Shown piece by piece: positions 45,201-59,354 of a stretch of 64,000 nucleotides of DNA. Positions within the stretch are counted from its first letter, which is position 1, and every line of letters starts with the position of its first letter. The stretch comes from Paraconiothyrium sp. Pb-2020 (lineage: Eukaryota > Ascomycota > Dothideomycetes > Pleosporales > Didymosphaeriaceae): NCBI GenBank assembly GCA_022419385.1, contig JAJUBI010000006.1:1550001-1614000 (forward strand), in the 5' to 3' direction. The notes below the pieces were generated by a model. The model saw only the letters and a program-made list of their open reading frames with translations. It did no database searches and was not told the origin of the DNA. The translations under genes and the position numbers were made by a program.

Positions 45201-45615
45201 CCTTTTCCTTCTCGGCCTTCGTCTTCACCCTCGGCGCGTCGTCCTCCTCTGGTGTCTTCTTCTCTTCCTGCTTCTCCTCCTTCTTTTCCTTTTTCGGCTT
45301 GAAGTTGCCCGCAAAGACATCGTCCTCGTCAAAGTTTGCCTCCTCAGGCGCTTTGCTCGCTATCGGATCGTTTGCTGCCTCCGCCGTGGGATCCTCGCCT
45401 AGCTCAGCCTCCCAGTCTTGCTGCTGGTTCTTCTTGCCCTTTTTCTTGCCTCGTTTCGCCAAAGCAGCCATCAGACCGCCGCCGGCAGCATCCTCCTCGG
45501 CGGCGGGCTCCTCTGCCTTGGGCTCTGCGGCGGCATCCTGGGGAGCAATGGCCTCGCCCAGGTCAGCCTCCCAATCGTCCTGGGCCTTCTTGTTGCCCTT
45601 CTTCTTTGGCGGCAT
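42242..45615 (-). CDS. FUN12: eIF5B, translation initiation GTPase (IF-2 homologue)
   Basis: Joins the 60S subunit to the initiation complex in the cytoplasm, using GTP. Exons 45615-45163, 45100-42567 and 42485-42242; introns 62 and 81 nt in phase; 1076 residues. The N-terminal 400 residues are Lys/Glu/Ala-rich and disordered, with long charged helices and an acidic Ser/Asp tract, as usual for eukaryotic eIF5B. The G domain follows: G1 GHVDTGKT, the G2 region GGITQQIGA, G3 DTPGH, G4 NKID. Domains II-III and the final domain IV (LYSHISRESIDTLKNYF..) are complete. The start MPPKKKGNKK matches the family. The last exon was found from the C-terminal domain IV sequence rather than from a long frame. 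Confidence 0.95.
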
Positions 45616-46388
45616 TGTGTATAGAATGCTATGTGCAGAATGTGTGTCCTGTCGCGACTCGTGGGCAATTAGTCCGCAAACAAGATGCGCGGACAGGAGG
45701 GCGGTACAACGACTTTCGAGGTGGCGGGGTCAAAAGCACACTTCAGTGGCGGCGGAACTGTGGATCAAACGTGCAAATGCGCTATGAAGGCAGGCCGATG
45801 GGTCTGCGAGACAGTGCTCGAGGACCACAGGCTCGAGCGACTGGAATTTCGTGTGGCGAAGGCGAACGCACAGTAGGCGTCGAAATTAGTTGTTTGTGAA
45901 CCCATTGTTGGCGCGGGGTTCTGCGGCTCGGGCGCGCCTGCCAAGCCTGCCTCGCTCGACTGTCACTTGTTGCCTGATGAGTCGAGATGAGGACATTTAA
46001 TGGGTCATATCATTTGAGTCAGTATTCAAGATCACTTCGGTCCATCCCACAAATTTAGATACGACTCAAACAGTGTCCGCTTGAATTATAACCTGCGTTC
46101 TCATAGTGTAGTCTACTCCATGCCTCCCAGACCATGCACCCTTTCTTACAACCCTGTACAATTCCAAACATGAACGCCCATGCCCATTCCCGAAATAACC
46201 AAAAGGAATGCTATGCTTTAGAGGTGTGATTAGGTAGCTGTATATAGACAAGTTTACCTTCTCCCGACCCGCGACCAAGGTAGTAAGAATACGAAAGTAA
46301 AGGAATGAAGCGACTTTTGCTAGAACATTCAATCGTAAATGGGTAGATGCGTTGCAGATGGTATAATGTTGATGCTGAGACCGTTTCA
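45616..46388. other. Intergenic, eIF5B promoter and csmA 3' flank
   Basis: 0.8 kb. Frames here are overlaps of eIF5B shadow frames. No element recognised beyond the expected promoter position. Confidence 0.45.
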
Positions 46389-49300
46389 CTACTGCGTTTG
46401 GCCCACAAGGAGCGACTCCACGGCGCTGGATATGAAGGCCTTCTTCGGCGTGAGATCCATTCCAAATCTGCGTATATCGTAAGTAATGTTCAAACCAGGA
46501 GCAACGTATGACGTACCTCTTTTCTAACTCTAGCTTGATCTGCTTCTTGGTCACCGTCATGAGGTCAGAGGACGCAAGAATATCGCGAATCTCAGCCAGC
46601 ACTGCATCATCGGAGGGCATGCCCAGAAGGTTTCCCATCTCGACGCTGTTATCGTAGCCTCCATAGCCGCTCGGAGCAAGGCTCATTCGGGAGTTGTTGC
46701 CATAGGGGAGGTTGAGGTGGGACATTGGTCGAGACGGCGGCATCCCTCCGTATTCAGATCCGGCAACGGAACCGCTACCGTTCATACCCATGAAACGCTT
46801 GGTACCGTACGAGAAAGCAGAGATCTCAGAACGATCATCGCGCATCGTATGCTGCTCCCACATCTCGGCTTGGTATTCGTCCCACTTCTTCTTCGGGATG
46901 CTGGCGGGGTCAAACTTGCCCTCGTCGGACACGACCACCTTCTGACCCTTCTCACCCGTGACGATACGAGTATTACCCCAGGAGAAATCATCCATGTGCC
47001 AGAAGGCATAGAGCGGGAGACCAAAGGAGAATACCGGAGTGGCAAGAATGTAAATGATCATCCAACCAATCATTTCCCATTTGCGACGAATGATGAAGAT
47101 GATAGCCTGGAGACCATAGATGGCGCCCAGCATGATGAAGGCCGTAATAGGAATGACGCTTGGAGTCTCAACGACCTGGTAAATGAGGTAGGCAATGTAT
47201 ACGACGGTAACAGGCATGACAATAGTCGAAATCAAATCCATGAAGACGACGAAACGCATACTGAAACAGCAGAAACCGCAGAGTTGCTGCAGCGGAATAA
47301 GCTCGAGCAGGTTGTGCACCGTGGAGTTGATCCAGCGACGACGTTGGGACATGAACACTGCCCAGCTATCCGGGGCAACAGTCCAGGCATGAGCTCGGAA
47401 GAGATACTTGGTCTTGTACTTCGAGTGGAACTTGAGAAGCAAGGTAGTCAGGTATCGGTCCTCTCCTAGATGCAGCAAGTTTTTCATATGCAGGGTATCC
47501 ACGCGGATTTCCTGATACGCTTCAAGAACTTCCTTGCTAACGAATAGAGGCTTTCCAGTCTCGGCGGCTCGGATGCGATACATAGAGAAACAACCGGGAA
47601 GACATGTGACACAACCAAACAAGCTTTCGAAGGCCTTGGTAAGATTGTGGGAGATGAAGTATTCGTAGACCTGCATCATGGTGACAAAAGAGTGCTTCGC
47701 GTTGGTGAGCGACGTTTCTCCACACACGCCGATCAGACGGGTGTCGTGCAGGAATGCGGCAACAAAACGGGTGGCTGAGTCCGGAGCGACGACTGTATCT
47801 GCATCGATCTGCAGAATGAACTCGTAGAAGGTAGGATTGACGCCAATAATATTACGAACCTGGTGATGCATCTCAAGCTCCAGAGGACTCATAGGGAGGT
47901 TGTAGTGAACCCTATTCAAGAAGCGCATAAGCATGACTTGAGAGTCACGCTTTCCACGATTACCGGGTTTGGAGACTTCAGACGGTTTGCCGACCTTGAC
48001 CACAACCAAGAAAGGCACAATGTGACCATGGACCTCGTACAGACCAGAGTAACACTTGCCCATGTTGTGCTGCTTTTGGCCTTCGCCGAGAGACTCGAAG
48101 CTCAGAGGGTCGGGATCAACGGTCTCTGATACGCCCAGAATGTCTAATACAATGCGCGGGGTGGGTTTGTCGTTGCCTTGTCCGATAATCATGCCGTCAC
48201 AGACGATAACAATAAGTTTGCGTTTGTCATCGTACTTCATCCGGGCAGCTGAGTCGATGGCACGGCGTAAAGAGTCTTCGTCCTCGGTGTACGCAGGAAC
48301 AGTACAGATAATGAACTTATCGATATTCTCCGGCACGCTCTTCCTTCCAAATTGAAGTGCGGCAAAGAACTTGAATCCGATGACACTGACAAGGAGTAGC
48401 GAAATAGCCAGCATGAAATATTTCGCGAATTCACATTTGGCGGAGCTCCGAGTGTCAAGCTCTCCGACGTAGAAGAGGTTGTCCATGCAGATCTTCATGG
48501 TCTTCCTCTCGTCGGCGCTTAGACTGAGTCCTTCCCAGTACTTGCTAACGTCGGATCCAGATTGCACTCTGAAAATGTCGACTAAAGATTCGTCCATAAA
48601 GTTGGTATTGGTGTTGTAATTGCTCGGCCATTTCTCGCCGTTGGCTTTAGGTTGAATCGAACGTCCACCCACGATGTAGTCCGTGAAGTCGTACACTTTG
48701 CCATACATGTAAGCAATGGATTTCCCAGACTTGGTCAAAGTCTTGAGATACTGTGGGCTGTAGCCGACCCGTCCCTTCATGTAGTTGGACTTGAGGAAGA
48801 CCTGTTGCTCGAACCACCAGTCAGGGCGGGAGTCGTTCCAGAATGCTCGGAAATCGTGGAATTTGGCATTAAGATCGGTACTGGAAACAAGGTTACTCTG
48901 CTGGGTGTAGTTGGAGGTTCTAAAGTCAAGTTTGAGGCCAGGATGCACTGAGCCGTCGACGCCGCTGCAGAGGGCGGACACATCCACCGGGAAGAGGTTG
49001 GTCGCATCCTTTCCAGCATATTTCTCCAAAGAAGAGTCAGGGACGATGGAAGGGTAGTGAGCTGGTATGAACTTTCCGAGGTCATAGACAATGCCACGAA
49101 TAGCAATGTAAGCGTCGTTGTCATCCTTCCCGTTGTACGAGGTCAGTTCGGCGGTTGAGTAGACATGCTGAGTAGGACAAATAAGCCTTGGGAAGCCGAC
49201 CATGAAAAAAACTACGATACAGCAAGAGAGCCAGATTAGCATGTTGATGGCTAGCTTCTCTCGCCAAGCGATGCGGACGTCTTTTCGCTTGATTCTTCCA

Positions 49301-52055
49301 ATCCATTTGATGAATATGTCAGGAATGAACCAGGTCAGAGCATAAACCATGAATAACCAGCGCTTGCGGCTGCCAGACACAGGCTGGACGTCTACTTCTT
49401 CCAGCGCTTTCGACTCCGCTTTTTCGTCGAGTATTTTCGGCTGCTCTAGGCCGTGGAACATGTCGCCGCCACTTGTGATAGCAGACGCAGCCTCAGACCT
49501 GGCATCAATATCCTTGCTGCCAAAGTAGCTACCACCCTTGTCATTGTAGTAGCCGCCTGGGGAAGGCGCAAGCAGACCAGACCTAGAATCGTTCACGCCA
49601 AAGGAACGAGGCGCATCAGGGGTCAGAGCATCGTCCCCAACAGACAGGCCACGAGCTGGAGGTGAAATGTCGCTGACATTGGCAATTTCAGACCAACACC
49701 GCTCGCTTAGGAATACACCTGTGGTGCCAACCCGCACTTCTGTCTCACGCCAAGGCTTGCTGTCGAGCACGGTCTCTGCCCGTTCCCGCTCGCTACCGAC
49801 AAGAGACCTGTCCAGCTCAGCAAGACCAAGGAATTCGGCGAATGGCAAGAATATGCTGAAATCGGCGACATGAAGTCGTTGGCTGACCTCGGCAATGTTC
49901 AACGACTGAACTTGTATCCGAACGCACTTGCTGTCGAACTGGTTGGCAATCCTTCTGTCGTTGGGCTTCAGGCAAAGTACGAAGTAAGGATTAGCCTTGC
50001 GCAATGATGACTCGATCGTCTTGAGAGAGCTCAGGAATTGTCCAGCGGCACCAGTCTGCTTCGCAGAATCACCCTTCTTGGATCCTGACACTGTGCTGTC
50101 GGCATCGCTCATTGCATCTTCGTCAAAAACGTTGACTGGACGACCCATTCGGCCACCTTTTTCTGTTTTACGGCGTGCCATGCTGGGCATCCTCGAGGGT
50201 TTAGAACTGACAGTAGCTTGTAGAATGGCCGATCTGTCCTTCTGGTGCGTCACCTTCTTCAGGGCTTCTTGTCCGAAGAGTTCCTGGATGAAAGAGCTTT
50301 GAGATGATCTGAGAAGGTTCATCATGTCGCCGGAAACAATCTCGGCATTCTCCTCCATGAAGTTCTCCGCATTGTATTCGACCTCGCCCGCGAAATGACG
50401 CACCGTGAAAGTGACAGACGTGTTGGGCGTCGGGAAGTTGCTGCCAGGCTGAGTGACGTTAAGGCTGCCAGGCTCGATAGCGGCATTCTTGCCATGGAAT
50501 CGTTTGCGGATCGCCTCGAGGAACTGCATGTGGGTCTTATCGCGGCGTGTTTGATCATCCAGGATGCTGAGAAGTCCGTTCCCTGACTTCAAGAGACCTG
50601 TCTTAGCCTCGGAGTTATCCCAGTATTGGATCTGGGGCAGATTGATCTCTTCCTGCTCTATTTCTCTCATTTGACGGTCGAAGAAGGTCTGTGTATAGTA
50701 GTTGTGCAGGAATTCGTTAGCAGAGTTGTTGAGGAGCTGGTCAAGATTGCACCCGGTACCCGAGTAAGGAGCGAAGCCTGGAAAATCGAGCAGAGACACC
50801 GAGTTGTTGACCTCATCAGGTACCGCGGCTATTCTGGCATTGACTTGTTCCATGACATAGGCAACCAGCAGCGAGTAGAGGGTTCGTGCCATTTCATCGG
50901 CATTTGCTCGAGCACCCTTCGGGTCAAGCATGACGGTAACACGCTCACGGTAGAGTGTCTTGGTTTTCCATCGCAGGCTCTGCTCGAGCTCAGTCATGGT
51001 GACCTGGAGGAAACGGGCAATTGGGTCTAATGCATCTTTATTCTTAACCATTGTGATAGTTTCGCCGCCTTCATGCGAGTAGCCTCCGCTGTCGTCCGCT
51101 GTGGGGGTGGTAGACTGGCCACTCTCAAACTCCAATTGGCCGATGTGGAGGATAATGGCCATCACTTCGCAGATACCCGCAATATCATGCTTAGAGAATT
51201 CGAGCCTACGCAACGCCGTTTTGAAATCCTGGAAGCCTCTCGAATCGTCAATGCCTACTTTGAGCTGCGAGGGATGACCCAGATAACGCCATCGCTTGTT
51301 GGCCGTGAGTGACGTGCGGTTGCCGGCACCATCGCCGACCATATCCAGGCCCAGGTGCTTCTTCTCAGCGAGACTGGTACCTTGCAGAAGGTAGTAGAGA
51401 ATGTGGTAGCTACGCTCGCCGGTCGGAACCGACGCAATGCGGCTACGCTCCAGACGGTGAGCCAGGAACTGTGCGCCGATGAGTGTTGCATGGTGCGAAG
51501 TCGCCGTCTTGTACTGCAGCTCGAGGAGTAGGCCGGCCTTGGAGGCGGAAGGAGTCGTAGTCGACTTGGTGGTGGTAAAAGCGTCGAAAATGAAGTTGGC
51601 ATGTTCAATCTTCTTGGAAAGTGGGGTTGCGGAGTACGAGAGGAAGGCCCTCAGCATGTGTCCGCGGATGGTGGTTTTGCCAGCGCCCGACTCGCCCCTG
51701 GACCCTGTCAGTTACTTCCCACTAAAAATCCACGGTTCCGCGCGGGTACTTACAAGAAGACAACCGCTTGATCTTCAGAGCGCAGACCTAGTCTCATGTA
51801 GGCCCGTTGTGCCATGTCTTCGGCGGCCTGTTGGGCACTGCCATCCTTACCACCCTCGGGGCCTCGGCTAGAGTCTGTGTATGTGTTGAGAGATATTAAT
51901 GCGTGGGAAGAAAGCGTCGAAGTCGGCAAATGAGCGTGAAAGCGACTCGCGAGATGAGCAGTGAGGTGGGTATCGGACTGCAGATGCTGGCCGAGGGCGG
52001 GCAGCGATGGCTGCATGTATTGGGGCATGTTGGCCCCGAAGGAATTGCTGGCCAT
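46389..52055 (-). CDS. csmA: Class V chitin synthase with myosin motor-like domain (CsmA type)
   Basis: Makes chitin at sites of polarised growth in the plasma membrane. Exons 52055-51754, 51697-46517 and 46467-46389; introns 56 and 49 nt; 1853 residues. The N-terminal motor-like domain (about 1-750) has the P-loop GESGAGKTT formed exactly at the first splice junction and a switch II-like LLDFPGF. Next come membrane helices and a cytochrome b5-like region (YIAIRGIVYDLGKF). The catalytic glycosyltransferase domain has QIDADT, LGEDRYLTTLL and the product-binding MSQRRRW. Further helices lead to a DEK-type C-terminus that the last small exon completes (RFGMDLTPKKAFISSAVESL). Without that exon the frame would run on into nonsense to 46066. 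It lies head to head with the class VI gene, an arrangement known in other filamentous ascomycetes. Confidence 0.95.
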
Positions 52056-53964
52056 GTTGTGCGGACGCGTCCCCGTGGGAGCGTTGAGCGAGCGTGGGCG
52101 TCAGGCAGGTAGGGTTGAAGCTGCAGCGCGGTTGAGAGGAGTGGTGCTTGGGGCGATTGGAGGTGGACGTGTTTTGGCCCGGAATGTAACAGGTTCAGGA
52201 GACACACAAGCACGCGAGCGGCAAGCGGCAAGCGACGCGCTCGGGATGGGATTATTAGGAGCAACGAACGTACAAGAAGGGTCAAGTAAACGCAGAAACG
52301 AAGGTAGTCACCGGTCACAGAGCCGTCGCCAGTGTCCAAAAGGTCGGACGAAGGAGTCCTCTCGACAAAATGTTGCGGGCTACCGGGGGTGTTGGCTGCT
52401 CTCGATGCCCTAGCGAGTGGACCTCGCCGCTTTGGGCGCCCGTGCCCGCCGGCGCTACTAAAATAGATACAGAACAGCGTAATTTACCGCCCGTCCAGGC
52501 GCGCCACTGTTTGGACGGCTACCCTGAGTTCTCGCGTCCATGTTGCATATGGAGCCTTTGGTTGTGCCCGCCGCCCGCAGCTTGCTGCCACAGCCCACGT
52601 AACCTCGCGAGAACGTGGAGCACCACGCCATGACCCGTGCCGGTGAAACCGCCCTCGACGGCTGATTAATGAGGTTCTCGTCGATGGATCGATCGTTGAA
52701 CGAAATCAAGGGGGTGGGCTAGGGCTACAAGGCGGGCTGGGGTAGATCGCTGCGGCTCATCTTGCTGGGACGCTACCTCGGATAGGCGTTTAATTTTCAA
52801 CAAGAACGGGCGAGGAACTGCTGCAGCACCAATCGACCTCTTCCGAGATGACTGGTCCACGGGTGTCACTGTGTCCCACTCTCACCAGTGCATGGCGCGC
52901 ATGCAGCAGACGGAGCGTTGTCCGGGACACGACGAGCGGACGGGCGGGGGCTGAGCGACGCCTGAAGTGCACACCACAACACCCATTGACGCCAAGCTCT
53001 CCTTTTCCATCCGCCGATTGCCCCAGCGAAGAGCGCCCGAAAATTGGGAGGCGACCCAGGATCCTCTGACGTCAGTTATATTGATGAGCGTTCCCCATCC
53101 CATAGAAGAAGCTGGAATCCAAGCAACGGGCTGTCTGATGGGCGGCCGGTGGAGCCTGAAGTATTGACGCGCACTGTTACGGCGGTCCGCCACTCGGCCG
53201 GCACGCTACTGAGGCTCCCGAAGCTTGACTCTGCAGGCGGGTGGTGGGTGGTGGGTGGCAGCATGGACGACGGCGCGGCTGGTCTCTCCACAGTCTTCTA
53301 TCGATAACGTACATACTTCTGCGTGTCCCCGTTGCCCGCTGCACACCGTCACGGCCACGCCCACCGCCGCGTGCCGTGCTGTAGTACATAAACAACAACA
53401 GACAAAGGCCGCTAAATATAGGGGCTGTGAGACAGGTCCTTGCGCGCTGCAACGACGGCCGCCGGCGCGCCACATTAATTGGGATCCCTGCCGCGGAGAG
53501 TCCAGCTGGCTGCAATGATCGCCCGAATCGATGCGCCAAGCCGTAATGTATTTTCGATACAACGGCGTCTAGTGCATCGCCAGGCGAGCAGGGAGTCCCG
53601 GAATGGGAGAGAGCCTCCGCCAACAAACATCGGTAGCCTCCTCTCCTCCGCCGTCTGTCGAGGCCTTTCGTGTCGCCGTTTCGTTTTTTCTTCCTACAGT
53701 CGTTTAATCAGTACCTTCGTTAGGCCTACTCGCCATAATTCCAGTCGTCCGAGCTGCTACGGGCCCGTGAGCTTTGTCCCATACGTCCAGTCTGTCACCG
53801 AACCCCCGTTTCCAGGCCCAGCTTGAGCCCTTCGACTTCACTCGCTCAACCGCCCTCGACGGTCGTTACACCACCTCAACTGCCCTCAAAAGACTGCACC
53901 TGCTGCGTCCAAGATAAAATCACCCCTCTCCCCCTTGGGGCTTGCACCCCAGCCCGCCCCCATC
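52056..53964. promoter_or_regulatory. Shared 1.9 kb bidirectional promoter of the two chitin synthases
   Basis: Non-coding between divergent starts. Holds a short GGGTGGT tandem near 53240-53261 and several scattered GC-rich blocks. No open frame with family features. Common regulation of the pair is inferred from the layout; no specific factor site was identified with confidence. Confidence 0.5.
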
Positions 53965-56900
53965 ATGAGTTTCGTCAACAACTCCCGCATGTCGGTTTAC
54001 TCGACCACCTCCAACGCCGCATCACGCCCCGGCAACACATCGTCACAGGTGTCTACCACCACGCTCCTCAACAACCTGAACACCTGCTTTCGGACGAACC
54101 AACCTTTCCATCTCGAGGCGAGCACAAGCCTCGTGGTGAACACATGGGTCAATGCCCGCATGAACGTCGACGGCCGCATTGGTGGTACTGTCGACCTGGA
54201 GCTCGGACGAAAGGCATGGGAGCATGCCCGCCGCCGTGCTGAAGACGGCTGCATTGTTTTGGGGTAGGCTGTTGCTCTGCATCTGTCCCATTGAATCCAT
54301 GCTAACCACATCAGCTCCCTTCACGAGTCTAGTCCCTCAACACTCTCGCCCTTCGTCTCGGGACTACCGCTGGCTGTACCCATCAGCTTCTGGACGGCAC
54401 TCGAAGTCGTTCGCGCTTTCACACATTGCGTGACGCCTCACAACCCCTCATATCCCCGCCACTCTGCCCTCGCCACCACTTTCACCATCAATCTGCAGGG
54501 CAACCTAGTAAATGCTGAGATTCGCCTGTCCACAAGTGGAATCGACACCGAGAATGGCCTGCTGAACATCCCTGCCAAGCCTGGATTTCGCGCATTCGAT
54601 GTTTTCTACTACCTGAATTCAAGCTCAGCCAGCCATGCGGAGCGCGAGTTTCTTAATCTGGCACACCCTTCAGAATACAAGTTCCTGAACAGATCTGGCA
54701 CATACAACCCACCTTCGTATCTCCCAGATGTCGATGATGCCGCCGCCGCCGAGGACCTTCGTCAGAATCTCAAAGCCATCGGCATTAAAGGCCAGAAGCT
54801 GAACAACCTGATCAGCTGCCTTGCTGGACTACTCAAACTTGGAAACACTATTGGCTACGATGTTGATCAGGATATGGTACGAGCCATCTGCGAAGACTGC
54901 AGTTCCCTGCTCGACGTCGACCCGTCCTTGCTTGGCCACAAGCTCAGCGACAGTGACCGTGCAACAGCCATTGGTGGAATCTACGAGGCCATTGTCGACT
55001 ATGTTCTCATGCACGCCAACACTACCATCCAGGAGGATGTGCGGAGCGGCAGAATGGGCGCTGGCAGCGATGCTGGCCACATGACGCCCCCTTCTGAAGA
55101 AGAAGAAGGCGACATCGTTAACATCACCGTCGTTGAAGTTCCTAACCAAGCGCTCGGAAAGGCTATTTCACTACGCACTGTTTTCGATGATACCGAGGGA
55201 ATCAACTCCGAAATGAAGGAAGATGGTGTCCAGATACCTCCTGCGGGTACGTCTGTGTTAGAAGGTATGCGCCAAGCCATCCATACTTCTGAGGTTGAAC
55301 TTGGCGTGGAAGGTCCCGCTCTGCGTGAACATCGAATGGATCTCGAAAGGCGCGAGCGAGTCCTGGAGCAGATTGCGTTGGAAATTCCGGACGAGGAAAA
55401 TTTCGTCAAGAAGGTTTTGATGCCCATTGGCGGTCAGGGTATCGTCCTCGGCAGCGCAGAAGTCAACCGACTGGATCTGAACAATGTTCTGGCGACCAGC
55501 AGAGTCTGGTTCCATCTTGCGCTGCACCCCACTGATACCACTCCTGAAAAGCTTACACAAGACGCCACCGCGAGCTGGTCGGCTGCCACTGTTTCAAGGC
55601 AGCTACGTGACTGGAGATTACCAGAATGGGCCAACCGCCGCAATCGGTCATCTGACTTTACGGCCGATTTCGACCATCACGAGTTCTATGAGCGTTATCA
55701 CGTCTTGGGTTGCATGGACGGCAAGGATGGCATCCAAAGCTGGATCCTACAACGCGGTTGGAGCAATGGCGAGGTGGTTGTCGGGAGCCAACGAATCTGG
55801 GTTCGCGAAGGCACTTGGTGGGAAGCTGAAAATCAACTCGACCTTAAGGCACAGGACCTGACGGGCGCAACCATGTTAGGAAGTATGGTGGGTGCGGGTG
55901 GGCTCGAGAGTGGCTATTCGGCAAACAGTCCTGCCATGGGAAGCGGATTTTTCCCACCCTTGCGTGAGGTGAGCCCACAGGCGAGCGCAACGAACATCTT
56001 GCCCAACCAGAGCACTGCCACGTTAGGTGCAAAGGGCGCAGCTTTCGACGCCAAATCAATTGCTCCCACCACAGCGCCTACACTCCAAGGTCGTCCCGGA
56101 GACTACGGTCTCGGTGCGAAAGGAGACGAAGACAAGGGTATTACTTATTATGACACCGAGACTGGTGGTAACATGGTCATTACGGAAACTGCCACAACGA
56201 CGACAAGAAAGATTTGGGTCGCTTTTGTCTGGGCGATGACTTTCTGGATCCCTTCGCCTCTCCTCAAGTTCGTTGGTCGTATGAAGCGCCCCGATGTACG
56301 CATGGCCTGGCGAGAGAAGCTCGTCCTTGTATTGCTTATTCTTTTGATCAACGCCACCATCATCTTCTACATTATTGCTTTCGGAAAACTCCTTTGCCCG
56401 AACAAGGACAAAGTCTGGAACCGTAAAGAGGTGGCTACGCACCAAGGAGACAATGATTTCTACGTGAGCCATCATGGTGTCGTTTACGATCTGTCGGACT
56501 GGTGGAAGGTTCAACATAGTGACTCCAGGACAAAGGTCACCACAGACAACATGCAACCTTTGGGTGGCGCCGATATGGATCCGTACATCCGCCCTCCCCT
56601 ATACCTGGCCTGCCCCAATTTGGTCACCAATTATCTCATTACGTTCCAGAACAACGGCTCGCTTGAAAATCCCGAAGCCGAGCACTCCTCAGGCAATCGC
56701 ACGGTCCGCTCCGACAGCAACGCTCTGAAACAGAATGACTGGTATCCCAATGTTTTCCTACCCAAGATCAAGGAATTCCGGAAAGGCGACCTGGTATGGG
56801 ATACAAAGGTCATTGAAGATGAAGGCAGGAATTTGGCACACTATTGGTTCCGCCTAGGCAACAAGGTCTACGATCTGAAAGACTACTTCTACACGCAAGA

Positions 56901-59354
56901 ATTCATGGATAACCTTGCATCTTACAGCTGGTTGGATCCAGACTTTGAGGACATGGTAAAACAATACGCTGGCCAGGATCTGACCGAGCAGTTCCAGAAC
57001 ACCCTCAACAAAACCACCCGAGAGTACACTATGCAGTGTTTGGAGAACGTCTTCTACGTTGGCATAACCGATTTCCGTAACACACCCCGCTGCAAGGTCA
57101 ACGACTACATCCTTTTAGTCGTCACCATCGTTCTTTGTGCTGTCATTGTCATCAAGTTCTTGGCTGCGCTACAGCTCGGTTCCAAACGACGACCTGCCAA
57201 CCAGGACAAGTTTGTCATTTGCCAGGTTCCTGCGTATACGGAAGGCGAAGACCAGCTCCGAAAGGGCTTGGACTCACTCACTGCTCTGGCCTACGACAAC
57301 AAGCGCAAGCTCATTTGTGTTGTTTGCGATGGTATGATCGTTGGTGGTGGTAACGACCGCCCTACGCCTAAGATCGTTTTGGATATCCTCGGTGTTGATC
57401 CTCGCGTGGATCCGCCTGCACTTCCCTTCAAGTCGGTTGGCATGGGTAGCGAGCAGCTCAATTACGGAAAAGTCTACTCGGGTCTGTACGAATTTGAAGG
57501 CAACGTCGTTCCCTACGTTGTCGTCGTCAAGATGGGTAAGGAGACGGAACAAACCAAGTCCAAGCCTGGTAACCGTGGAAAGCGTGACTCGCAGATCCTG
57601 CTCATGAGCTTCCTCAACCGTGTTCACCATCGTGCTGCGATGAACCCCCTCGAATTGGAGATGTTCCATCAGATCAACAACATCATTGGAGTGGATCCTG
57701 AGCTGTATGAATACCTTCTCATGGTTGACGCCGATACGATGGTTAGGCCCGACGCTCTTACCCGACTAGTGGCAAGCTGCGCCAATGATTCCAAGATCGC
57801 GGGTATCTGTGGTGAGACGAGTTTGGAAAACGAAGACAAGTCTTGGTGGACTATGATTCAAGTCTACGAGTACTACATTTCTCACAACCTGTCCAAGGCT
57901 TTTGAGAGTTTGTTTGGCAGTGTTACCTGTTTACCCGGATGGTAAGTTGACCTCCTCGGTGTTCTTGACTCTCACTAATCCTTCCCAGTTTCAGCATGTA
58001 CCGACTCCGTACAGCCGACAAGGGCAAGCCGCTCATCATCTCCGACCAGGTCATCAAGGAATATTCCGATTGCATTGTGGACACTCTGCACAAGAAGAAC
58101 CTGCTGTCTCTGGGAGAAGATCGTTTCCTTACCACCCTCATGACAAAGCACTTCCCAACCATGTCATACAAATTCATTCCAGACGCCTACGCTTTCACAG
58201 CTGCTCCTGAGTCGTTCAGCATTCTGCTGTCGCAGAGACGTCGTTGGATCAATTCCACCATCCACAATTTGGCAGAACTGATGCTGCTCAAGGACATGTG
58301 CGGTTTCTGCTGCTTCAGCATGCGATTTGTTGTGTTCATCGATCTCTTCGGTACCGTCATCCTTCCATCCATCTGCGTCTACCTCGGGTACCTCGTCTAT
58401 ATGATCGCCACGAAGACAGGCCAGTTCCCAATGTTCTCGATTATCATGCTTGCAGCCGTATACGGTCTGCAAGCCATCATCTTTATCATAAAGCGACAGT
58501 GGCAACACGTGGGATGGATGATCATCTATATCCTTGCTTTCCCTATCTACTCCTTCGTTCTCCCTATCTACTCTTTCTGGAAGCAGGACGACTTTTCGTG
58601 GGGTAACACCCGTGTTGTCATTGGCGAACAGGGCGGCAACAAGAAGATTCTCACCACCGACGACGAAGGCTTCGATCCCAAGAGCATTCCTCTCCAGCGA
58701 TGGGACGACTACGCTCTCGCCAACGGACTCCCTGGACGTCGTGGCTTGGCTGGACAAACTTCTGAAAAGGGTGGATACAGTGCTTATGAAGACGAAGGGT
58801 ATGAGATGAACGACATGCAGTCCGTGTACTCTTCTGTTAAGCCGGCATCCACCATTATGTCCAACATGCACCATATCTCGCACATGCCTCCAAGCCAATC
58901 ACCTGGACCGTACCACGGCATGCAGGCGCGTCAGTCCTCGTATTCCAACTTCTCTCGCTACCAGGACAATCCCCAGAACGGTCGTCTCATGTCCATGGGC
59001 GGTATGAGTGACCATTATGACCAGTCGCCGTACAGTAGCCGACCCAATATGGGCGGGTTCCAGAGCTCCGACAACCTCATGACCGCCACACCACCTGTTC
59101 GGGGACGCAGCCCTCTTGGAAACGCACAGTCTCGCCCGGGAAGCACTGTCAACTTCCAAGGCATGATGAACGGTCCTAGCGATGCGACAATCATCGAGAC
59201 CGTTCAGCACTGCCTGAGGGAGGCGGATCTTGATCGCGTCACGAAGAAGCAACTCGTCGCCCTGGCTGAACAGCGCCTACAGACTCAACTTACAGGCGAG
59301 AGGCGAATTTTCCTCAACCAACAGATTGACCTCGAGCTTGCAAACATGGTTTAA
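53965..59354 (+). CDS. csmB: Class VI chitin synthase with short motor-like domain (CsmB type)
   Basis: Second myosin-motor chitin synthase, plasma membrane. Exons 53965-54263, 54315-57941 and 57989-59354; introns 51 and 47 nt in phase 2; 1763 residues. The N-terminal motor-like part is shorter than in the class V neighbour and has no P-loop, which is the mark of class VI. The order after it is the same: membrane helices, b5-like region (DFYVSHHGVVYDLSDWW), catalytic domain with MVDADTM, GEDRFLTTLM and LSQRRRW, helices, and a DEK-type C-terminus (VTKKQLVALAEQRLQTQLTG). The start at 53965 gives MSFVNNSRMSVYS. The second intron falls between CLPG and CFSMYR, inside the catalytic domain. Confidence 0.95.

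Noticed and set aside
46066..46388. C-terminal extension of the class V chitin synthase to 46066
   Set aside because: It reads through the last intron. Splicing at 46516/46468 gives the expected DEK-type C-terminus and a stop at 46389.
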